Of a DNA stretch of 27,479 nt, positions 21,501 through 27,479 are shown piece by piece. Positions within the stretch are counted from its first letter, which is position 1, and each line of letters starts with the position of its first letter. Source of the stretch: a virus; IMG/VR virus record IMGVR_UViG_3300046467_000802, positions 1 to 27,479 of that record; one strand, written 5' to 3'. The translations under genes were made by a program, and so were the position numbers. Below the pieces are notes generated by a model. It was not told the DNA's origin. It was given only the letters and a program-made list of their open reading frames with translations, and made no database searches.

Positions 21501-23417
21501 ATGAATCCAAAAACGTCTACAGACTTGTTTAATAAAATTAGATCACAATTCTCTAATATTCAAATAGGTGACTCTACAGGACAACCTACAGCAGATTCTA
21601 CAGGTGCAGTATTTTTTGACTTTGAATTTAAAGAAGATTCTGACACATATGGACGTGTAAGTGTATCAATTGCTGACGGTGAAAGTATGAAAGTATTTTA
21701 TAACCGTAATTTAGTAGACAAAATAGACGAGGACAGCAAGGACGAATGGTATGCTTTTTTAAAAGAACTAAAAGACTTTGCAATAGAACATCAATTGTCA
21801 TTTGATGTACGTGATATAACTAAATCGAACCTAACGAAGCAAGATTATCAAAATCTAGCAGATACGAACAAAACGGTAAATACTGATGAAATGTCAGAGG
21901 AACTAAACAGAATTACAAAATTAGCAGGTGTTGAAGCACAAGTTAAAGAAGGCTTAACAGGCACAGCAAGAAGATCATACGAAAACCTAGACAAAACAAG
22001 ATTAATAATTAGACACTCGGGCAAAGTAGATGAAGAAATTCCTGGCTCTAGATCAAGACACATTGATTCACTATACATTGAAAACGATGATGGTGAAAGA
22101 TTCAAATATCCAGTTACACATTTAGCAGGTGCAAGAGCGATGCAAAGACACGTTGCTAATGGTGGAAGACCACATGACGATTTTGGACAACACATTATAG
22201 AAACTTCAGAAGATATTGCAAAACTAAATTCATTTTCAAGATACGTTTCTCATAAAGATCAATTAAATGATAATGCAGGTGACATTATTGAACAAACAAA
22301 ATTAAGTTTAGAAAATTTAAGAACATACGTTAAAAATTTAAGCAAACAATCGCACTACGATGAAACAGTAAAGAGTTTTAAAACAGCAGAAGATAGAGTT
22401 CTAGATGACGAAACTAGAAATACCTATAGAGAGAAGTTTACGCTTAAATCTTTAGACGACAGAGTTGAAGAAGCATTACCACTAATACATAGAATTATGA
22501 GTGAGTACAAACCAGAAGAGCCAAAAGATATTGGTGAACCAATTGATGCACCTGTTGAACCACAAGTAGATCATGGTGCAGTAGTACAATCATTTTTAAC
22601 TGATCCTGATAAAAAATTAGTATTGAGAAAAGATGATTCAGCTGATAAAATGTTGGCTGTAACAAAATTTAACGACAAAACTACAATGCTTGGCTCAATT
22701 CTATCAGATATTGCTTCAAGAATGCTTACAAAAACTCCTGAAGAAGACAGAGTGGCAAACTTTGCTTCTAGAGTTGCAGATGGTATCGAACAAGAAGGTT
22801 CTGGTATGTTTAAACCTGCTCCAGATTGGGATAGTAATAAAAAAATAGCAGTACAATTAGCAAGAAGATATATTGATGACTATAAAAAAATGCAAAAAGA
22901 TTCAGGATATGAAAGCGAAGTAAGAATGGATCCAGATGATTACAATCCTAAAAAACATCCTAAACTAGACAAAAGAGCAAGAGGCGAAACAGCAGGATTT
23001 GAAGATTGGGTTGACGACACAGTTAATCCTAAAGAAAGTATGCCAGCACCAGAAGATGGCAGAGCACAAGTGGCACAAGATCAATGGAATGCTAATAAAG
23101 AGTTACAAGCAGAATATAAAACTTGGCAAGATTGGATGAACTCGGAAGATTTTGAAAATGAACTTGATAGATTAAGAAGCAAGTTTGAAGGAACATTTGA
23201 AGATATTAAACCTTTTATTGAACAACATTTAAAAGAAGGCGGTGACAAAACTACTGCAATTAAAACTGCAATTGAAAATTTTAATGCAGATAAATTAAAA
23301 GAGTCTAGAGGCAAAATAGTAGAATCAATTAAAGCCAAAGCAGAAGACCACGCACAAGATATCGCAGGCATCGAAGGCGAAGTTGAAAGAATAACTCAAC
23401 TAGCAAATTACCAATAA
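21501..23417 (+). CDS. large conserved protein of marine T4-like phages, unknown function
   Basis: A 638-residue acidic, mainly helical protein. N-terminal domain (about 35-115): VFFDFEFKEDSDTYGRVSVSIADGESMKVFYNRNLVDK, then WYAFLKELKDFAIEHQLSFDVRDITKSNLTKQDY. Then comes a 'LNRITKLAGV' linker and a second domain with TRLIIRHSGKVDEEIPGSRSRHIDSLYIENDDGERFKYPVTHLAGARAMQRHVANGG, followed by long helices and a charged tail ending VERITQLANYQ. I recognise this signature order from other marine T4-like phages, where it is annotated as hypothetical; it has no T4 counterpart I know. The position directly after gp17 and a late-type promoter suggest a role in the virion, packaging or DNA ends. There is no signal peptide, membrane segment or catalytic motif. 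Confidence 0.8.
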   Translation: MNPKTSTDLFNKIRSQFSNIQIGDSTGQPTADSTGAVFFDFEFKEDSDTYGRVSVSIADGESMKVFYNRNLVDKIDEDSKDEWYAFLKELKDFAIEHQLSFDVRDITKSNLTKQDYQNLADTNKTVNTDEMSEELNRITKLAGVEAQVKEGLTGTARRSYENLDKTRLIIRHSGKVDEEIPGSRSRHIDSLYIENDDGERFKYPVTHLAGARAMQRHVANGGRPHDDFGQHIIETSEDIAKLNSFSRYVSHKDQLNDNAGDIIEQTKLSLENLRTYVKNLSKQSHYDETVKSFKTAEDRVLDDETRNTYREKFTLKSLDDRVEEALPLIHRIMSEYKPEEPKDIGEPIDAPVEPQVDHGAVVQSFLTDPDKKLVLRKDDSADKMLAVTKFNDKTTMLGSILSDIASRMLTKTPEEDRVANFASRVADGIEQEGSGMFKPAPDWDSNKKIAVQLARRYIDDYKKMQKDSGYESEVRMDPDDYNPKKHPKLDKRARGETAGFEDWVDDTVNPKESMPAPEDGRAQVAQDQWNANKELQAEYKTWQDWMNSEDFENELDRLRSKFEGTFEDIKPFIEQHLKEGGDKTTAIKTAIENFNADKLKESRGKIVESIKAKAEDHAQDIAGIEGEVERITQLANYQ

Positions 23418-23437
23418 TAGCACATTACCAATAATAG
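23407..23437 (+). repeat. 14-bp direct repeat across a stop codon
   Basis: ATTACCAATAATAG occurs at 23407-23420, containing the last codons and stop of the 638-residue protein, and again at 23424-23437, 3 bp later. It is likely a small slippage duplication of the gene's 3' end. Confidence 0.8.
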
Positions 23438-23449
23438 TAGTAGACAATA

Positions 23450-23457
23450 GATAAATA
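23450..23457 (+). promoter_or_regulatory. late promoter-like motif GATAAATA upstream of gp32
   Basis: Matches 7 of 8 late positions. The predicted start, about 23463, coincides with the first base of a hairpin (23462-23492). The leader to gp32 is about 77 nt long. An early promoter for gp32 must exist elsewhere or be unrecognised. Confidence 0.5.
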
Positions 23458-23461
23458 TAGT

Positions 23462-23492
23462 TGTATATTATGTACTATATGTCTAATATACA
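23462..23492 (+). promoter_or_regulatory. 5' leader hairpin of gp32 mRNA
   Basis: TGTATATTA (23462-23470) is perfectly complementary to TAATATACA (23484-23492), with a 13-nt loop. It lies at the predicted 5' end of the gp32 transcript. In T4, gp32 mRNA is autoregulated through a leader pseudoknot, so this may be an analogous structure. The Shine-Dalgarno AAGGAGG (23525-23531) is free. Confidence 0.5.
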
Positions 23493-23539
23493 TTTAGGCA
23501 CATTAAAAGCAAACATAGGCACACAAGGAGGCTTACATT

Positions 23540-24523
23540 ATGGCTACATTGGCTGAAATAAGGGCGAAGTTAAAATCTCAAGAAGTGAATCGCTCCACTT
23601 CATCAACAGGCGGAGACAACGCCATTTACCCACACTGGAATATAAACGAAGGCTCAGAAGCAGTCGTTAGATTCTTACCTGATAGAGATAAAGGTAACAC
23701 TTTTTTCTGGACTGAAAGAAATATGATCAAACTACCTTTTGCAGGTATTAAAGGTCAATCTGATTCTAGACCAGTACAAGTACAAGTACCGTGTATGGAA
23801 ATGTATGGCAAAACTTGTCCAGTACTAACTGAAGTTAGACCATGGTTTAAAGATAAAAGCATGGAAGACATGGGCAGAAAATATTGGAAAAAGAAAAGTT
23901 ATATTTTCCAAGGTTTTGTTGTAACTAACCCGTTGAACGAAGATATAACACCTGAGAATCCAATTAGAAGATTTATTATTGGACCTCAAATTTTTAACAT
24001 TATTAGATCGGCATTACTTGATCCTGAAATGGAAGAGTTACCAACTGATTATGTAAAAGGCGTGGACTTTAGAGTTAATAAAACTACTAAAGGTGGATAT
24101 GCTGACTACTCAACATCAAAATGGTCAAGAAGAGAACGTGCTCTAGACGAAACGGAAAGAGCCGCTATTGATAAGAATGGTTTACATAACTTATCAGACT
24201 ATAGACCAAAAGAACCATCAGAAGCAGAAGTAAAAATAATCAAAGAATTATTTGAAAAATCTGTTGAAGGTGAGGCTTATGATCTTGAGAAGTATGGACA
24301 ATACTTTAGACCTGCAGGAATGAGTTCTAGAATAAATGTACCAACAGCAAGTAGACCTGTTGCAACAGAAAAAACTTCAGATGTACCAAATTCTGAGGTA
24401 AAAGTTGCAGAACCAGTAACAGAATCGGCTCCAGCGGCACAACCAGTGGCACAACCAACTGGTGATAGCGCCAAAAGAGCAGAAGACATTTTGAAACTTA
24501 TAAGATCAAGACAAGCAAAATAA
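23540..24523 (+). CDS. 32: single-stranded DNA-binding protein gp32
   Basis: A 327-residue protein; T4 gp32 has 301. N-terminal 'LAEIRAKLKSQE' corresponds to the basic cooperativity (LAST-like) region. The OB-fold core contains YPHWNINEGSEAVVRFLPDRD, PFAGIKG, RKYWKKKSYIFQGFV, NPIRRFIIGPQIFNII and the 'VDFRVNKTTKGGYADYSTSKW' DNA-binding stretch. The C-terminal domain is acidic and Ala/Pro-rich and ends in a short basic helix, whereas T4 ends acidic. Of the T4 zinc ligands (one His, three Cys) only C85 and C93 are evident, as I recall for cyanophage gp32, so zinc is probably not bound. It coats ssDNA during replication and recombination and works with UvsX/UvsY encoded downstream. Shine-Dalgarno AAGGAGG is strong. 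Confidence 0.93.
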   Translation: MATLAEIRAKLKSQEVNRSTSSTGGDNAIYPHWNINEGSEAVVRFLPDRDKGNTFFWTERNMIKLPFAGIKGQSDSRPVQVQVPCMEMYGKTCPVLTEVRPWFKDKSMEDMGRKYWKKKSYIFQGFVVTNPLNEDITPENPIRRFIIGPQIFNIIRSALLDPEMEELPTDYVKGVDFRVNKTTKGGYADYSTSKWSRRERALDETERAAIDKNGLHNLSDYRPKEPSEAEVKIIKELFEKSVEGEAYDLEKYGQYFRPAGMSSRINVPTASRPVATEKTSDVPNSEVKVAEPVTESAPAAQPVAQPTGDSAKRAEDILKLIRSRQAK

Positions 24524-24534
24524 TCTGACATTAC

Positions 24535-24569
24535 CAAGGCCTTAATATTATTGACAAGTTAAGGCCTTG
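24535..24569 (+). terminator. 11-bp hairpin after gp32 overlapping the uvsX promoter
   Basis: CAAGGCCTTAA (24535-24545) pairs perfectly with TTAAGGCCTTG (24559-24569). The loop contains TTGACA, the -35 box of the uvsX promoter. The following bases, TGTATTAT, are a poor T tract, so it may act as a weak terminator, an attenuator or an RNA end-stabiliser between gp32 and uvsX. Confidence 0.6.
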
Positions 24570-24580
24570 TGTATTATAAT
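24551..24580 (+). promoter_or_regulatory. consensus sigma70 promoter of uvsX
   Basis: Perfect TTGACA (24551-24556) and TATAAT (24575-24580) boxes, 18 nt apart. A start at about 24586-24587 would leave a 5-nt leader, downstream of the GAGG at 24583-24586. It is the best host-type promoter in the window and supports early expression of the recombination operon. Confidence 0.85.
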
Positions 24581-24591
24581 AAGAGGAAACT

Positions 24592-25647
24592 ATGACAAGA
24601 CCATTTGACGTAACAAAATTTAGAAAAAGTATAACAAAGTCCATACAAGGACTTGGCATAGGATTTAGTGATCCAACTGATTGGATAAGCACAGGAAACT
24701 ATGCTTTAAATTATTTAATGACTGGTGATTTTAATAAAGGAATTCCACTAGGTAAAGTAACTGTACTTGCAGGTGAATCTGGGTCAGGAAAATCATACGT
24801 AGCGGCAGGAAATATTATTAAGAATGCACAGGATCAAGGTATATTTGTTATACTAATTGATACAGAAAACGCATTAGACGAAATTTGGCTACAAGCATTA
24901 AAAGTAGATACATCAGAAAATAAACTTTTAAAATTAAGTTTATCAATGGTAGATGATGTTGCAAAAACTATTTCAGAGTTTATGAAAGGTTACAAAGACG
25001 AACACGCAGACGACAAAGAAGGTGCTCCAAAAATATTATTTGTTATAGATAGTTTGGGTATGTTATTAACTCCAACTGATGTTAATCAGTTTGAAAAAGG
25101 TGAGATGAAAGGTGACTTAGGTAGAAAACCTAAAGCCTTAACAGCACTTGTAAGAAACTGTGTTAATATGTTTGGCTCTTGGAACGTTGGCCTTATAGCA
25201 ACCAATCACACATACGCATCACAAGATATGTTTAATCCTGATGATAAAATATCAGGTGGACAGGGATTTATATATGCAAGTTCAATTGTAATTGCAATGA
25301 AGAAACTAAAATTAAAAGAAGATGAAAAAGGTAACAAAATTACTGACGTAAGAGGTATTAGAGCCGCTTGTAAAGTTATGAAAACAAGATATGCTAAACC
25401 TTTTGAGTCTGTGCAAGTTAAAATCCCGTATGATACAGGAATGGATCCATATAGCGGGTTAGTAGACTTATTTGAGAAAAAAGGTGTACTAGTACAAACA
25501 GGAAACAGGTTAAAATACGTAGATAGTGCTAAGAAAGAGCATATAGAGTTCAGAAAAGCCTGGGTCGGAGATAAATTAATGATGTTGATGAAAGATTTTG
25601 ATAAATTATCAACAACAACCGAACCCAAGGAAAAGAAGAATGGCTGA
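24592..25647 (+). CDS. uvsX: RecA-like recombinase UvsX
   Basis: A 351-residue protein; T4 UvsX has 391. Walker A GESGSGKS (61-68), Walker B ILFVIDSLG (148-156), and the L2 DNA-binding/ATP-sensing region GLIATNHTYASQDMF with SGGQGFIYASS are all intact. The C-terminus has the UvsX-type 'TRYAKPFESVQVKIPYDTGMDPYSGLVDLFEK' segment. UvsX forms filaments on ssDNA displacing gp32 and promotes strand exchange for recombination-dependent replication. The gene has its own sigma70 promoter and is followed by three overlapping genes including uvsY, so the recombination functions form one operon. Confidence 0.96.
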   Translation: MTRPFDVTKFRKSITKSIQGLGIGFSDPTDWISTGNYALNYLMTGDFNKGIPLGKVTVLAGESGSGKSYVAAGNIIKNAQDQGIFVILIDTENALDEIWLQALKVDTSENKLLKLSLSMVDDVAKTISEFMKGYKDEHADDKEGAPKILFVIDSLGMLLTPTDVNQFEKGEMKGDLGRKPKALTALVRNCVNMFGSWNVGLIATNHTYASQDMFNPDDKISGGQGFIYASSIVIAMKKLKLKEDEKGNKITDVRGIRAACKVMKTRYAKPFESVQVKIPYDTGMDPYSGLVDLFEKKGVLVQTGNRLKYVDSAKKEHIEFRKAWVGDKLMMLMKDFDKLSTTTEPKEKKNG

Positions 25648-25870
25648 CATGACTCATGAGAATATCGAACGTATATGGAACTCACTACTACATTATCTAC
25701 CAGAAAGAACTAAATCAGACGCGGCAATTGACTTTGTAAAAAGTTTAGAAGATATAGGTGTTGAAGAAGATGAAATTAAAGCATCTGCAGAATATGACCC
25801 TAAACTAGAAGAAGCAATTAATACTGTGTTTGAAGAAGAAGAGAACGATGATTATAATAGTGAGGAATAA
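25640..25870 (+). CDS. small acidic protein between uvsX and uvsY
   Basis: A 76-residue protein starting at ATG 25640 (MADMTHENIERIW); AAGGA at 25627-25631 and the 8-nt overlap with the uvsX stop favour this over the earlier frame start at 25598. It is helical and acidic, with a tail of almost only Glu, Asp and Asn (EEEENDDYNSEE). It may be a DNA mimic or a partner of UvsX/UvsY or gp32, but nothing in the sequence shows this. It ends in TAATG shared with the uvsY start. The family is not recognised. Confidence 0.75.
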   Translation: MADMTHENIERIWNSLLHYLPERTKSDAAIDFVKSLEDIGVEEDEIKASAEYDPKLEEAINTVFEEEENDDYNSEE

Positions 25871-26328
25871 TGAATTGGTATAACGAAGTAAGTAGAAATT
25901 TAGATAAAATTCCTGATTGTATCAACTATTTTGATACAGAATTAGTACAAGCAAAAAAAGAAGTTAGAATATTTGGTAGCCTTGAAAAAGCAAGTGCTTC
26001 TTTACCAGGTATTGTTGAGCAAAGATTTTCACAATTACAACAATTAGAAGCAATATTAGAATACCTTAATATAGAGTTACGAAGAGTAAGATCCAAAACA
26101 TTTATTAAATTTTTTGAACACTATCAAAGAGCGTTAACAAGTAGAGATGCAGAAAAGTATGTTGACGGAGATCAAGAAGTAATTGATATGGAAAAAGTTA
26201 TAAACGAATTTGCGTTAATAAGAAATCAATGGTTAGGCATTACCAAAGGATTAGATCAAAAACAATGGCAAATAACAAACATTGTTAAACTGCGAGTAGC
26301 AGGTATGGAAGATGCCACAATCAAATAG
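25870..26328 (+). CDS. uvsY: recombination mediator UvsY
   Basis: A 152-residue helical protein; T4 UvsY has 137. The signature region VDGDQEVIDMEKVINEFALIRNQWLGITKGLDQKQWQITNIVKLRVAGMEDA is the form of UvsY known from marine T4-like phages. The N-terminal part (LRRVRSKTFIKFFEHYQRALTSRDAEKYV) carries the basic ssDNA-binding face. UvsY loads UvsX on gp32-covered ssDNA. The start overlaps the previous stop by one base (TAATG) with GTGAGGAA just upstream, and its end overlaps the following small gene by 17 bases. Confidence 0.88.
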   Translation: MNWYNEVSRNLDKIPDCINYFDTELVQAKKEVRIFGSLEKASASLPGIVEQRFSQLQQLEAILEYLNIELRRVRSKTFIKFFEHYQRALTSRDAEKYVDGDQEVIDMEKVINEFALIRNQWLGITKGLDQKQWQITNIVKLRVAGMEDATIK

Positions 26329-26563
26329 AAAAAAATATTACACAATTGCCAAACTGCAACTGTATGGGCCAGATATGGAACCACAATTTGTATTTGAGGG
26401 TTGGGTAGAGGATTATCCAGAAATAAAAAAATTGTATGATGACGATAAACTTAAAATGATTTCTGATATAGATGAAATAATGACCATTAAAGCAAAATTT
26501 ACAGAAAAAGAATTTTTAATATGGCGTCTTAAAAATTCACACTGGTTAACATATGAACGATAG
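26312..26563 (+). CDS. small conserved-type hypothetical protein after uvsY
   Basis: An 83-residue protein in the recombination operon, overlapping uvsY by 17 bases and the HAD gene by 11. The first half looks like beta-strands (KYYTIAKLQLYGP, PQFVFEGWVED), the second is helical (YDDDKLKMISDIDEIMTIKAKFTEKEFLIWRLK). It contains many aromatic residues and no known motif. Overlap with both neighbours in consistent reading order supports a real gene translated by coupling. The function is unknown. Confidence 0.7.
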   Translation: MPQSNRKKYYTIAKLQLYGPDMEPQFVFEGWVEDYPEIKKLYDDDKLKMISDIDEIMTIKAKFTEKEFLIWRLKNSHWLTYER

Positions 26564-27173
26564 AATTATACTTACAGATGTCGACGGCGTACTATTGGAA
26601 TGGGAACACCATTTCACTAAATGGATGTTACAACGTACATACTTTGACAAAAAAGGAAGTAGAGTTCACCCATATAGATTGTTAGAAGATAAAGAAAACA
26701 CTTACGAAATGGCAGAACGTTTTGGTGTTACCATACCAGAAATTAGAAAAGAGATTAGAGAGTTTAACAGAAGTGCTTGGATGGGAACACAACGACCTAT
26801 GCTAGAATCACAAACGTGGGTTAAACTACTACACGCAGAAGGTTGGACATTTATACCAATTACTTCACAAACATCTGACAAGCCAGCACAAGAATTACGT
26901 AAAAAACGACTAGAAGAACTATTTGGCAAACAAGTTTTTTCAAACTACCACATATTAGGCACAGGAGCAGACAAAGATTCAGCACTAGCAGAGTTTCATA
27001 ACACTGGCTTGTATTGGGTCGAGGACAAGCCTAAGAACGCTCTAGCCGGGCTCAATTACGGTTTAAAGGTGTTATTATACGACCGTCCATATAACCGAGA
27101 CTTTAATCACCCAGAGATTACCAGAGTAAATAATTGGAAACAAATACACAAAATTGTTACAGGAAAAAAATGA
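26553..27173 (+). CDS. HAD-superfamily phosphatase (5'-nucleotidase-like)
   Basis: A 206-residue protein. HAD motif I is TDVDG (D9 and D11, nucleophile and acid). Motif II is Thr/Ser in IPITSQTS (104-105). Motif III lysine is probably K141 in GADKDSAL. Motif IV is E157-D158 in YWVEDKPKNA. The cap region between motifs I and II (about residues 20-90) is helical. The layout resembles phage and bacterial 5'(3')-deoxyribonucleotidases, which would fit nucleotide metabolism, but polynucleotide 3'-phosphatase or sugar-phosphate activity cannot be excluded. It overlaps the previous gene by 11 bases, and its stop (TGA) overlaps the glycosyltransferase start (ATGA). Confidence 0.85.
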   Translation: MNDRIILTDVDGVLLEWEHHFTKWMLQRTYFDKKGSRVHPYRLLEDKENTYEMAERFGVTIPEIRKEIREFNRSAWMGTQRPMLESQTWVKLLHAEGWTFIPITSQTSDKPAQELRKKRLEELFGKQVFSNYHILGTGADKDSALAEFHNTGLYWVEDKPKNALAGLNYGLKVLLYDRPYNRDFNHPEITRVNNWKQIHKIVTGKK

Positions 27174-27479
27174 AAGTTTACGTAGGTTACGACACTAGAG
27201 AAGATATAGCATATCAAGTTTGCGAACATTCAATTAAAAGACGAAATGGACAAACTGAAGTTATTCCTTTAAAACAAAAAGATTTAAGAGAGCAAGGGTT
27301 ATACACTAGAGAACCTGATAAACTTGCATCAACAGAATTTACATTTACAAGATTTTTTGTTCCTCACCTTAACAACTATAAAGGGTGGGCAGTGTTTTGT
27401 GATTTAGACTTTGTTTGGAAAGTACCTGCAAAAGAACTAGAACAGTTTTGTGATGATTCTAAAGCAGTAGTTTGTGTGC
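27170..27479 (+). CDS. glycosyltransferase, N-terminal part (cut by window edge)
   Basis: An open frame of 103 complete codons from ATG 27170, running off the right edge. It begins MKVYVGYDTREDIAYQVCEHSI, followed by PLKQKDLREQGLYTREPD, FTFTRFFVPHL and then GWAVFCDLDFVW. The CDLDF element is the D-x-D metal/sugar-nucleotide motif of GT-A glycosyltransferases (GT8-like). I know this sequence type as a common gene in marine T4-like phages. The acceptor (DNA base, host surface or virion) is unknown. The start overlaps the HAD stop (ATGA), so the two are coupled. Confidence 0.9.
   Translation, partial: MKVYVGYDTREDIAYQVCEHSIKRRNGQTEVIPLKQKDLREQGLYTREPDKLASTEFTFTRFFVPHLNNYKGWAVFCDLDFVWKVPAKELEQFCDDSKAVVCV

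Noticed and set aside
23792-23821. Zinc site of gp32
   Set aside because: Only two cysteines remain in the region and the CxxC pair of T4 is absent, so zinc binding is not claimed.
1-27479. CRISPR arrays, insertion sequences, integrase or attachment sites, rRNA
   Set aside because: No spaced direct repeats, transposase or integrase motifs, or rRNA-like sequence was found; the 33-bp repeat is coding.

Overview
The window is a piece of a T4-like (Tevenvirinae-type) myovirus genome. By eye it is very AT-rich. The proteins most resemble marine T4-like phages (cyanophages and pelagiphages): a gp32 of the cyanophage type, a UvsX/UvsY pair, the marine glycosyltransferase, fibre-like proteins with a recurring 'TTxNTTxxxxEDNIIExN' module, and the large protein with the 'DITKSNLxKxDY' signature. 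No photosynthesis gene is present. The low GC and gene content make a host in the SAR11/Pelagibacter group or another low-GC marine bacterium my preferred inference, but the sequence does not prove it.

Layout. Positions 1-797 (minus): the 5' end of a radical SAM enzyme and an upstream 2OG-Fe(II) oxygenase-like protein. 826-1077: small hypothetical. 1210-1443: small two-TM membrane protein. 1654-4309: three putative virion surface/fibre-type proteins, separated by terminators and late promoters. 4365-7450 (minus): Nudix hydrolase, gp15 tail terminator and gp14 neck protein. 7494-8255: gp13 neck protein, divergent from gp14. 8288-9079: small basic protein and gp1-like dNMP kinase. 9033-9392 (minus): Zn-finger/HNH-like protein. 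9509-13639: a very large tail sheath gp18 and tail tube gp19. 13712-15920: gp54/gp48-like baseplate-tube protein, small conserved structural protein, gp4 head-completion nuclease. 15928-17626: gp16-like small terminase and an overlapping radical SAM enzyme. 17656-19855: putative packaged internal head protein, acidic core/scaffold-like protein, cold-shock protein. 19893-23417: large terminase gp17 and a conserved 638-aa protein of unknown function. 23540-27479: gp32, UvsX, small acidic protein, UvsY, small protein, HAD phosphatase and a truncated glycosyltransferase.

The genes cover neck/tail assembly (13, 14, 15, 18, 19, 54/48), head completion and DNA packaging (4, 16, 17), and recombination/replication (32, uvsX, uvsY). 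Cargo or metabolic genes (two radical SAM enzymes, an oxygenase, Nudix, dNMP kinase, cold-shock protein, HAD, glycosyltransferase) lie between them. T4 synteny is broken: gp14-gp15 are inverted relative to gp13, and gp16 and gp17 are separated by about 3.4 kb.

The most interesting signals are regulatory and modular. (1) T4-type late promoter motifs (core TAAATA) recur 4-8 nt before start codons that have no Shine-Dalgarno, implying leaderless or near-leaderless late mRNAs. (2) A second class has the late promoter followed by a hairpin close to the predicted 5' end, then a strong Shine-Dalgarno. (3) Sigma70-type promoters sit so close to the Nudix and dNMP kinase start codons that these transcripts should also be leaderless. 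(4) The tail sheath carries an insertion of about 630 residues with several surface-type repeats, and related modules are added to gp14 and gp15. (5) One protein starts with a textbook capsid-targeting/gp21-cleavage sequence, which predicts a protein packaged in the head.
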